Shown here piece by piece: positions 25,101 to 36,553 of a DNA stretch of 64,000 bases. The DNA lies in contig BEXV01000106.1 in the NCBI GenBank assembly GCA_003118195.1, positions 111,219 through 175,218 of the forward strand. Direction: 5' to 3'. The first letter of the stretch is position 1. Each line of letters begins with the position of its first letter. The notes beneath the pieces are model-generated. The model worked only from the letters and a program-made list of their open reading frames with translations, had not been told where the DNA came from and made no database searches. A program made the position numbers and the translations under genes. This DNA is from Hemicentrotus pulcherrimus (lineage: Eukaryota; Echinodermata; Echinoidea; Camarodonta; Strongylocentrotidae).

Positions 25101-25900
25101 CGTAGAGCATATAGGTCAACAAACTTTGTGAAAATCGTTGAAAAGCTTTTATAGGAAACTGCTTTCATGTACCTTCTTAAATAATCCAGATCTACTTGGA
25201 ATTTTTAAGTATGGCATAGCCTTAATCAGTCAGCTTGTTTTCATTAAACCTTTCTTAAAACATACTGTTATTCGGATTGAATGACGTCAGAATACCGTCT
25301 CATATCAATCACATCGCCATTTCCCCTACCACCTCTATCATACTGACCTATCTCACAAAAGTGTAAGATAGAAGGGAAATTGAAGAAAAATTCGAGCATG
25401 CGTGACCTGTGAGCAACGTTAAAACAAAACATGGTATAATGGACGCTGAGTTTGGGTCACGTAGGTTCTTATTAGCCCGGGTATATAAGGTTTTCAAATA
25501 TGGTGATAATAATGATTTCCATGAAGAATGGCATTAAAGGGGGGGGGGGCTTTTATTATTCATACATGAATTTATAGTTCTATGAAATAGCCTCATCAGT
25601 TCTCCCTTGAGCCCTGCAATCAATTTCAACCCGCTTCAGCCGGCTACAACAATGAGGTGCTCGCCATTCTAGTGGGTAACCATTTACTTCAAATGGGCGA
25701 AGAGTGGTAAGTATAGATTAATGTCATGCCAAACGCCTATAGTGACGTGACAGCGGTTCAAATCCTGTATCATGGGCCTAATAGCCCGGGAATTATCCGA
25801 TAGACGATGTCGCTTAATAACATTTTGTAAAGATTCAGCTCATGTTGTAAACATTAAAAAGAGATAAAGCTATATAAAGCTTTAAAATACATAAGGCTAC
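22143..25900. other. Anonymous DNA with unrecognised frames
   Basis: It includes a 133-codon minus-strand frame (23274-23675) without a known motif, a small TCCGCC/GGCGGA hairpin near 23440, and a G12 run near 25540. No gene supported. Confidence 0.55.
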
Positions 25901-25904
25901 ATAA

Positions 25905-26003
25905 GTGGAGAGGGGAGAGATAGAAAGAGAGAGATGGAGAGAGAAGGAGTGAATGAGGGAGAGGGAAAGAGGGAGAGAAAAAGAGAAAAAGAGAGAGAGA
26001 GGT
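25905..26003 (+). repeat. (GA)n-rich tract
   Basis: Imperfect GA/GGGA repeats; covering frames are low complexity. Confidence 0.9.
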
Positions 26004-26802
26004 CAAATTAAAAGTTCCATTATTATGCAATGTAAAGTGCATATCAGTAAGGTTGATCTAAATGAGCAGGATGAACAAGAAGGATTGGAGGGATGCCATA
26101 TTGGCGCGAAAGTCAGTAACCTCTCGTAAGAGGTAAAGGATGTGCTGTGTTGCTGCTGATGATATTCATGACTTTATGCACTAAGTTCATGACGTCTGAA
26201 ATCAAAACGAACATGTGAAACACAGTCCATTATTCATCTGCTAATTCAAATGCGTCACGAAGTATCGGTAAGTTCACATCTTAGGAAGAAAGCTGCCTTT
26301 TAAAAGCCAGGTCATTAGCGTAGATAACTTTTAAGAATGGAGTAATTTTTTCTATATCATTATAAAATATGTCATTGTATCTTACAGTAGTATCCATATC
26401 ACATAGATATTGCACCTCATAGTGATTTTAAAAAGAGCAAAGGAGGAAGAGACAGACAGACAGAGAGGGGAAAAAAGGTGGAGGCGAATGAGAGAGAGTG
26501 AAACTCTTTTTTTAATAAAAATACATGTCGCGAAGGGCGAAATGGCGAAATGGCCCTTCGAGGAAAAGCTAATCAATGTCTTAGAAAATAATAATCTTTA
26601 GCGCTAATTTTTCCTGATGGTCTAGCCCTGTACAAATTGGCTGTATTCATCAGGCAGTGTTTAGATTAGCTAGATAGAAACTTTCATTACCCCCTGTAAA
26701 GTCCAATCATCTTCAAGGAAATTGACAAATGTACCAATTTTGTTTTATCAGGAAATCTTAGGTCATCGACATCAAACTATTTTTCTACAGCGAAACAGGG
26801 TG

Positions 26803-26876
26803 AGGTAGAGAGAGAGAGAGAGAAAGAGAAAGAGAGAAAGAGAGAGAGGGAGAGAGAGAGAGAGAGAGAGAGGGTA
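26803..26876 (+). repeat. (GA)n microsatellite
   Basis: GA repeats with GAAA interruptions, preceded by GGGTGAGGTA. Confidence 0.92.
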
Positions 26877-28810
26877 GAGATGGAGACACAGGAAAGCAGA
26901 GTGAAAAACGGAAGACACATGTTTCGATATATTGCCATAATGCTGAATTATATGGCAACAAAAAGGGATTTATATACGACCGTGTAGATTGGGGGAAAAA
27001 ATACTCTTACAATGATAGAAAGAAAAATGCGTTGTCCTAATGTCATTCTACGAGCGTATAAGTAACACAAATCCGCCTAGTGGGACCAATTTTTATTTCT
27101 TATTACCTTAATAAACCTTAATAAATCAGCCATTATATTTTGTGCCAGATTTATCGTTGTACTTTTTTCATTTTGTTCTCTGTTTCACATATAATTTATT
27201 TGCTCGATGAAGCATAATAATTTCACGAAGGGAATCCTGTATAAATCTTTTTCGATTACACAAAATATTGTATTTTTGTAAGGCTTGACTGACAATTTTG
27301 TATTTTGTAACCTTTCAATCATGACAGAATGCAATGCCAAATATTTTGATGATTAGCTCTTAACTTAACATTGACTAATCTTAGTATTATTTAAAAAAAA
27401 ACTTTCCCAAAGTTTAGTCTGACAGTTTAATCAAAGTTTATTTCTATGAGGATTACTGATCAATATCAATTGGACCGTCTAGCTGTACATCTCTTGATTG
27501 GTATGTATTGAACGTTAAAATTCTCAGCCTATGAAAGAAGAAATGTATCAATAAATCAACCCCTTTAAGTGCCACTAGGTATGTAAAGAAAAAAAGTATC
27601 CATACAGTTTTCTCCAAGGACGAGATACAGACAATAGTCAAGCACAATGTCTTTTCCCTCTACAATAAAAAGAAACAACCATATACCAATTTTAAATACT
27701 GACGAGGCAAGTTTCAGACTATATGCTGGAAATTTCTTTCGACCACCACCCTCTCCCCTGTCTTTTCTCTCTATCTCTCTCCCTTATTTCTCTTTCTCTC
27801 TTCAACTTCCAATCTCTATTTTCACTCAGCTCTTCATCTTCTTTCTCAATTTCCTTTCTTGTCCTCCTCTCCCTCTATTTCTCTAATACCTTTATAATCA
27901 TCCTCATTTTAATACTTTGATATTTATGTACACAATCTTAATGAAAGTGTACTTCGTTGATGGGTTGACGCGCAACCATGCTGAGGAAATTACACCTCAG
28001 TTTATCGTTATCGTTTAGTCGTCGTCGACATCGCCGTCATCGCCTTCATCTGTGACAATCAAACGGAGAAAATTCCTTTATTAATCACAGTCACTGGCAC
28101 TTTCTTTATCTCCAATACGTCAGCTATTACGTCTCCATGTGTTTTAGGATTCTCCGTATTTAAACTCGTATTCTCTATTCATGTTGGCGTCTGGTACGTC
28201 ACCAACTTCTTTTGATGTCCCCTCTGGCATGTAATACTCCGCCATAATCACCCTGGTGACATTATAAAAGTAGTGCGAGGAAGAAGCCCAGGGCTATTTC
28301 AAAGAATAATTGTTGGTTACGTTGTTGAACGTAGGTTTCGAATGATGCAAGACACGTGTGATGAGCAAGAAAGGAAAAAAGGGTTTTGCAATGTACACAC
28401 GGGAAAGCGGCATAGGGAGGAGAAAGTCGTTAACGCCTAAATTTAGGATCGTCTATAAGTAAACTTGATGGAAAATTAGATAAAAATTGTAAAAAAAGGG
28501 TAGAGAGGATGGGAGCAGGAGAAAATATTCATCTCCTCTTCTCAACTGTTAGCTGGTGGATAGTTTCATTATTTTTTCTTGAAAATGATTAAAGAACTGT
28601 CTTTAAAGGAGCTACACAAAGAAAATTTACTAAAAACTGATAATTAGAACAAATTACATATGGATGGAAAGATTTTCTCTTGAAAAACCCGAATAATTTG
28701 CTGAGAAATCATATAGATATCGTGGAGAGGCGTAAAATGCAATTTTTCAAGACCCTTCTTAAACCCCCAAGCGCCCCCGAACGTAAGCCAAACACACGAG
28801 CGTAGCGAGC

Positions 28811-28950
28811 TCTGAATAGTGACGTAACACCCTGGACAAACAGCTCGGTACCGGCTGCTAGCTTCCGCTTAGTCTATCTAGCTGTAGACCAAGCGGAAGC
28901 TAGCAGCCTGTTCTAACAGCCGTGTCCAGGGTGTGACCTCACAATATTGA
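28811..28950. mobile_element. Foldback/MITE-like hairpin element
   Basis: A near-perfect stem is formed by 28853-28875 (GGCTGCTAGCTTCCGCTT...) and 28886-28908, 22 of 23 pairs with a 10-nt loop. Outside it ACACCCTGGAC (left) pairs with GTCCAGGGTGT (right), and weaker pairing extends to about 28811 and 28950 (AATAGTGACGT against AGGTCACAATATT). There is no coding capacity. It could extrude a cruciform or be transcribed as a pre-miRNA-sized hairpin, but a foldback transposon is the simpler reading. Confidence 0.65.
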
Positions 28951-31484
28951 CGTCATACGAAGAACTACGACAAAATACGAAAAAATACGAATAGGCAGTA
29001 AATCTGGATCTCAAAACTAATATTTTTGAAAGTTGATTTCTGCGGGCCCCAAACATATTTTGAAGAGGAAATCTGTTGTATTTGATCAGTAAGGCTTTCC
29101 CTTCGCAATGATATGAATTTTGCATCAATTTAATACACTTTTGCTTCTTGGTGTGACTCTTTTAACATTATTTTGATTGCCATTTCCTGTTTTGTACTGC
29201 GTTTCTGCTAGATGTCATTACTCAGTTTTAGGAATGGAGTTTTCATAGTACAGGAATCATTGTATGTTTGTAGTTAAGTATGTCTGACACAAGAAACATA
29301 AAGGGCAAAAGAATTTTTTACAATCAATGAATATGAATTTAAACAACACAGCAAGCATTTGAATCGACTTCTAGTCCTATCAAAAATTGGATTCATAAGG
29401 GTAACATTGTTAATATCAGACCATTTATTTATATTCAACAGACTGAGATAACGCATACGGTCTTCTGATACTCTTAACAAAAAGCCCGAAGTTGAAGAAA
29501 ATACATTATCCATCAAAGAATATTTACTCAGAATAATTGAATGACGAGGAAAATTAGGGTGAAAAATTACTCTCACCATTCTGGTTTTGGGTAGGTGCAT
29601 GCCTTAGGGATGAAGGGTTGGCGAGACCAGGGAAACTCATTAGATGTGATTGCATTTTCTTCCTTGTCGTTGTGCATTTCATTCGATGACCTACCACCCA
29701 TAGGCATTGGGGTTACGCGATTGGACTATGAGGTTTTCCCCTGTCAGGGGACTCCCCCTGTTAATATAGGGCGTGAGAACATCCGACATGTATTCAACTA
29801 ATGGTTGTATGTGATGTCTCCTTTTCATGTCACGAAGACGGTGTGTTTGTTATCAAATGATTTTGTATTCATTTAAGTTTCACTAAAAAAACGCATATTT
29901 TTACTAACTGATGCATGTAAATTGTTTAAGATGTTATTTAAAATAGATGGTGCCATTAATTCCGTATGTTTTCACTGCATATATCGAATATCGCTTTCAC
30001 AATCACGCAGTTAATCGGCAGAAGTTCTTAATAAAACGGCAGCTTTGGAAGCGATTCTTCTATAATTTCAATTACAGAAATTCAAACTTAAAATCTTGTC
30101 TTCCCCGTCTACCTGGCCTACTTGTTCCCCAAAAAATTTTAGCCGGCTACGCCATTTTGACGAGGGTTGTCGTGTTTCATCAATATAGATAATGTTATCA
30201 TGCTGCCTCGGGTGTATCCTCGCGGTAATAATCCCGCCAATTTCATCAATATAATATAGTACAAGCACACATTCACCTCATCTGAACTGCTTTGTTCTCC
30301 TAACCTCCTCTCCAGAGCCTTTCTTTCAATTGAAATTCTACTCTATGAAGGCACAAGTCATAAATTAATAAGGAGCACCATCCACAATTTGTTTTAGTTT
30401 ACTAAAATGCAACACTCTCCCCAAAAAATACATTACGATGGGGTCGTAGTTTTTTTTTTTCGTTTTGAAAGATCAAGATACATGTAGAATGAAAGGGTGT
30501 TTTTCTTTGGAAAGTGGAAATCACAGAGTTGTAATCAGTTCTGGGTCAAGTAATAAGCACTAGGAATTTATTATATATATGCAATGATGGTTGCAATAGA
30601 ATAATTCCTTAGATCATCATTTTTTTTATCTTTAAAAAGATTTAACATGAAAATAATTGTGTATTACTCTTTATAGCATAATACTTCCTGTAACTGAGCG
30701 TTAGACTGTTTCAATATCCAGTAAGAAACTGCGTTCATTTATTTGCACACAATATCTTGTGTTTACACAAAATATATATATTCATTAGTCCCCCCAAAAT
30801 ACGAGAAGGCTATTTTCTCATTGTATCAAAGTGTACTTAATAACCACGAAATCGATATTATAGTGATTTTAAAGAAAAATTGCTATTTTTTTTTGATTAA
30901 CTCCTTTAGCTGTTTTTTTTTCTCGTTTCTCGTTTTCAAAATGAAAATATATGGAAATCGACAACTTTTATTTAAAATAATGTTTTCATGCGTGAACCTG
31001 GAACTCAACCGACCAAGTGAAACATGACATTCATAATAAAAACAGTGGCTTGGGTATGTTGGGCTTTCATGCACTGTGTTCGGAGCTAATACATATACAT
31101 CAAAATCATTATGCTCGACACAAAATATAATGTACTTGAGATAAGGACATGCTATCAAGGATGGGCTAGCTAGCCCGCAGCAATCATTATACATATTGCA
31201 AGTAATCCTCTCATTACGTTTAATAGGATGAGTATATCGTGTTGTAAAACCCGTGCTTCGTTGGTAACACGGGTCTCCAATTGCCCCATTTAAGTCATCT
31301 TCCAGGTTTGAAAGTTGGGGGTTGGAACATGAAAAGAGCATTTTTTCTTTCCAAAGATTGTTTTGCATACAAATGTTCATCAATAGATGCAAGAAAATGA
31401 AAGGCATGCAAACTTCATCTTGCAAGGGCGCTCAGGTTGAAGAGCATCAATGCTAATTAGGATACCATGGGTAAACAAGACGTT
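28951..31484. other. Anonymous DNA with two moderate frames
   Basis: Minus-strand frames at 29274-29600 (108 codons) and 30883-31425 (180 codons, Cys-rich middle) have no recognised domain, ordered motif or clear promoter; both could be chance. One NF-kappaB-like GGGGACTCCC lies at 29747-29756. Confidence 0.5.
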
Positions 31485-31790
31485 ATAATAATGGTGATGG
31501 TGATGAAAATGATTTTGATGACGTGCTGCTGATGAGGATTGTAATTATGATGATGACGATGATTATTATCATTATTATTATTATTACTATTATTACTGTC
31601 TTGTATGATTATTATTGTTGTTGATATTGTTGCTGTTGTTGTTATTGTTGTAATTATAATAATGATGATGATTATTACTACAACATTATCAATATTATCA
31701 TTGTCATCATCGTTGTACTGTATTCATCTTCATCATCATCCTCAACATCATCTTTGTCCTTACTACAGTTACTATTATTTAGATTATTCT
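31485..31790. repeat. Compound trinucleotide tract (GAT/ATT/GTT/ATC)
   Basis: About 300 bp of mixed GAT, ATT, GTT and CATC/TCA repeats with inverted composition between its two ends: GAT-rich left, ATC-rich right. The 63-codon frame is Ile/Val repeat only. Confidence 0.85.
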
Positions 31791-32598
31791 TTTTAAAATG
31801 TAAAATATCAGTCATTAAAAGAGGCTGTACGTTATCAAACTATTAAGCTTCACTTGCATTGATGAAATGTATCATTTAACAAACATAGCGAAACGCCGTC
31901 AGCATGATTTAACTAATCAACTTCTTTCCAGAAATATTTCTGCGTCTTGACTAAGGAGGAATAACAATTTCTTGGTCAACGATTATGTTGTGTCCGCCAT
32001 GTTCGTATCGTATATTCATATCGGCCTGGGGTCAATATCGGCTCAGACACACATAATCCCGTTAGTCTCTTTACACCCTTAGGACTATTACCGTACACTT
32101 ACAAGAACTAGATTATCTGAGGTCATTGAAATGAAGGAAGCATTATCACTTTTATCCAAACAGGGCTGTGACCTCGGTGCTCAATACTCCCTAATGGCTG
32201 AAGGACAGACTAAAGAATGCACAGATAATAATGTACTACCCTTAGAAAACAATGTGGTGTTCATATCGAAAGTGAAATAAGATTGATTTGTTTCGATATT
32301 CGACGCAATTGAGTTAAGATTCAGAATTAAGAAGACATGTTTTTAAACGTAAGAGTACACAGAGGAATGAGGTAAACTTTAATGAAAGTACGATGCTGAT
32401 GATGTGCTGCAATATTGCATTTGAACTGCCTGTGCTATACTGCTTGTGAATTTCAAGATATGATGGGGATATGAGAAAGGGCCTCTCATGCAAGATGTTT
32501 CATAAAAAGGACTCAATATATAGAGAATCGTATATTGTGGACCAGTGACACTTTTCTCACTTAAGACATTGTTATCAAGAAACATAAAGGAGGTGCTT

Positions 32599-32660
32599 AG
32601 GCACGCGCACACAAACGCACACGCACACGAACACACACACACGCGCCCGTGCACACACAA
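32599..32660 (+). repeat. CA/CG alternating tract
   Basis: Alternating purine-pyrimidine CACG/CACA repeats, a Z-DNA-prone composition. Confidence 0.85.
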
Positions 32661-35600
32661 TTCTTTGGTCACTTCTTACCTTTGGCAAGACTAAATTGTC
32701 TTTTAAGTGCGTCACATTTTAGGCACCATTCCTAACTAAAAGCTGACAGAAAGAAGTGCACGCTTTTCCCCAGTCATAGGTGATGAAATTAATCAAATGA
32801 GCCCCGCAGCTCCTCCCTTTCATGATTATCATAATGTCCCCTAGATACTGAATTAATATATAACATATTTTCCTAATTTTTTTGTCATACTTAAATTCAT
32901 AATTATAATGTACTTCGACGAAATAGCGATGTTTTGGCATAGTGGATCATTCATGAGAATATTGACTAATGCACGAGGTACTGGATTCGATTCTCAGCCA
33001 AAGAACCAGTGCTTTTATCGAATTAATATTGCATTTACCAGAGTATAATTCGTGTAGTACATGGTTATTGTGAGTTCTGGTATATAACATAGGAAAGTAG
33101 GGTTAAGTACTTGCTTTTCGAAAAAATGGCATTATGCAGAATATTACTCAACACAGAAAACAAAAATGGGAAAACCTTCTGGAAATGTATTTTAATATTC
33201 CTAAGACAGCGTCTCATACAATTAAGAAGAATCAATATTTAAGAAACTAACTAGTTTCCAATTTATCTAAGTAAATCAATACAAGGAAATCAAATGTCAC
33301 AAGCAAACACTCCAAATGATCATTTCTAATTTTCCGATACTCTATCCTTTAGAAAGATAAAATGAAGCTGCAAATAAGCAAAGGATCTAGATTTTCTTGA
33401 AAATATTATGCAATGGGTAATCGACCATGTTGTCCTTGAAAAAATTAAACTTATCGGTAAAAAGTAATGAAATTCAGCATTATACATGTCTTCTTGATCA
33501 CTAGTCTCCCTGAAAATGTAACTTATCATGATAAAACATTTCATAAAAGATAAAAACCAGTATTGGAAACGCCCCAATTTCAAAAAATGAAATGGAAGCT
33601 CTCATTACCAATCATATGAAAGAATATGTTTTGACTAATACATGATGATAACAAATTTGCCGGGAGACCGCCTACTAATTCATATATTTGGTAAATTTGT
33701 TTCTCTCATGGTCTGTGAGAGATATAAGGTAGGCCCACATACATCTTTCTGCGTATAGTGCTTGTAACTTTACGAAGAATGGGCCAAATTTCTTATAATT
33801 TTGATGATTCCAGAACCTTGCAAATGCTAGATGCTAGATGATCAACCTTTTCTGATCGATTCCGCAACGTTTCTTTCTCAATGCAATCGCATGACCATAA
33901 CCGGTCTTTACCTTTAACACACTCCGCACAAATGAGATTAAAAAAAGAAACTTACAAGGACTTTTCTCTTGGGCGGGTTCGATTACATGCCCTAAGTGCA
34001 CCCAAATCAGAGCACATAACGACCTAACTAACCACGCTGCCGAAATTCATTGCAACCATGCACCAATATAATTATCATCAAAATCTCACTCGTATACCTT
34101 GATGAGATAAACCCTGAAGCAGCTTCTCCAAGCTATACTGGGATGGGATGTGTTGTAACATCAGGTGATGGTGGAGACAACAACGGAAATTTCTATATTC
34201 GATGAAATAGTGACGTGCAAGTTAAAAATATGCTCCTATATTTCAGTTTCAGTTAGAGTTTTAGTTTATCGATTTAACATTTCACATGCAGATTCATTAC
34301 AGATAACAATGTACATAAAAGACAAATTGTTTCATAATAATGAAAAAAATATTAAAGGTACTATGTCCCATTTGCAGCCAACATCAAATTCTGTAGAACT
34401 ATGCCAGAAATTATGAATACGTCATTATGTCCTATCTTTGAAATGTAAATGTTGGCAGTGTCCTATTATTCAAACTATGCAAGGAATGCAGACTTCACTG
34501 TCAGACATTATTGAGTGAGTGACTGACTTTTTTTCTTCATTTGGTAATAAAATACATTAACTGAGCTGTCAAGGTACATAAGTTTGTCTACATCAATAAA
34601 CCACTTCTTGTAATGGCCAACATTAAACCGGTTGAATCTTTGCGCAGCACAAAAGAAACGACCATTCGGTACAAGGGTCTGAAAATCAAACTATTACTAA
34701 AATGATTGCAATCACTATTAAACGTCGATTCGACTACTAATGTTCGATATTTTCCCATCAAAAGACACTTTTTAAGCCCTTTCGTTTGAAGGAAGTTATA
34801 AATTAGTATTATCTTTCAAATGCCGTTAAAAAAATTTCTTTTAATTTTTGGGCCTGCAAAAGGGACATGATACCTTTAACTCTAATCCCACTGTGTGCCA
34901 CTTTTGAATGTGTGTATATAGTACATACCATATTGGTAGAAAAATAATGAAAAATCATTCTGCTATCAAAATTGTTAAATTATACATGTATATCATATGA
35001 AAGGTATTATTGTGAATTTCTTTTTTAGTTCAATGTTTTGATCTAAAGGTCATTCTCATGGTCAAGTGAATATCAGCATAATCCAAAGGAAATAATAAAC
35101 TTTTTATGTCTTTCTTTGAATTTGATAAGGTTACACCCACTCAAACACACTTTCAATCAATATAATCATAATGTCAGGTGTAATGATAACAACTGAAATA
35201 CCATAATTTTCATTTCTTTTTAAGCAGTTTAGTGATTTTTTATTATGTAAATTCACATTTTTACAGTAATTTGCTTACATAATAATACACGTGTAAATAT
35301 GCATGTACATGTATCAACATGGGAATCTAATCAACCGTTCATCTGAGGGGAAAGATGATAGGAACTGAGGAATTACATGGCATTTTTGTGTGATAGTATA
35401 TCAAAGATAAGATAATGGGCAAATGTAAACAAATATGTCAAGCGATTTGCATAATTCAAAAGAAATAGTTGACATAAATCAATTGTTTTCAATTGACGCT
35501 CAACAAATTGTATTCTTTTTTAGAAGACTGGGTATAATAGGATGTGCCATCATAACAGAAACAATTTTCTACACATTATTAGTTTACTTTCATTCATATT

Positions 35601-36553
35601 GAAAGACAAACTGACAAGTTTACTGGATTTTGGAATTGCTAATGCACTCTCTCACACTAGCAAATGCAAATGCAAATATTTTGATAATCTTTGTCTTGTT
35701 GCCTCCTTTCATTTCATTAGTCGAGAAAGTGAAAATTAAAACCACACAGAACTCAATCGTTCAAAATACTTGTCCTATTTACATTTCATCTTTTACAACT
35801 GTTAACAAATGTACATGTATCAGACTTGTTTTTGTTTAAAAACATTTTAATAAGATCTTTACAAATTCTAGAAAGCTAAAAAAAACCCTCTTCGATACAA
35901 ATTTTCGTCTATGCTTTTTTTTTAAAAGAGAATTTGGGGAGAAAAGAAATCACAGAGTCATGGTGACACTTTCGATGTAAATTCTTAGTTCTGTTATGCA
36001 GAATAACACGAGTTATCGGGGAAAACAGTGCTCCTGAACTCCCAGGATTTAAAGCTGTAAAATTTCTGACTCTTCGAGAATCTTCAATCGGCGTACTGGT
36101 TAAACGACTGTGAATTTATTCTGGTCAAAAGTCATTTGTGTTATACTAACATATTATTAATTGCCAACTTACCTTATAACAGTTTTACTCTCTTCTCTGA
36201 TATTCTTGTTGTTCCTTCAGAGAAGAAATTATAGGAAACCGAGTAAAATTAGTCGTTACAAAATGGCACTGAGAAAATAAGTATTTTCTATGTTAATGTA
36301 TAAGGATATGGGAGTTGCTGTACAGTATATGACGGTGATTTAATGAGTATACCCACGATAGATTCACATAATTATAACCAAAAGCTTGGATCACACATTG
36401 TGACGAAAATGCACGTCTCTTGTGTAAAGCGCCACTGGTACCAATTAGATAGAACAGTTTCGCTGAATGCGTTTTTTTTTCACTTGACCACCTGGAAACA
36501 TGTAAATACAACATCAACATTTGACCAAACTTGTTAATACCGAATCTTTAAAA
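32661..36553. other. Intergenic DNA downstream of the otopetrin-like gene
   Basis: Apart from the repeat copy at 34.2 kb no element or gene is recognised. A minus-strand AATAAA lies near 36115, about 430 nt beyond the otopetrin stop, and could serve as its poly(A) signal. Confidence 0.5.
34181..34240 (+). repeat. Diverged repeat, copy near 34.2 kb
   Basis: CAACGGAAATTTCTATATTC then GATGAAATAGTGACGTGCAA aligns with 38730-38789 at roughly 85% identity over about 60 bp, same orientation. The two copies lie on opposite sides of the otopetrin-like gene. Confidence 0.6.

Noticed and set aside
25685..25775. B-box-like GCGGTTCAAATCCTG
   Set aside because: No acceptable A box or cloverleaf; a single B-box match is weak evidence.
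29747..29756. NF-kappaB-type site GGGGACTCCC
   Set aside because: A single 10-mer with no gene nearby; not enough to call a regulatory site.
32940..33000. GGATTCGATTCTCAGCC, tRNA T-arm-like
   Set aside because: Possible SINE relic, but no foldable tRNA and no clear repeat boundaries.
33960..34060. GGGTTCGATTACATGCCC with a GTGGTTAGTTAGG-like box on the opposite strand
   Set aside because: The two box-like motifs face opposite strands, so they cannot form one pol III promoter.
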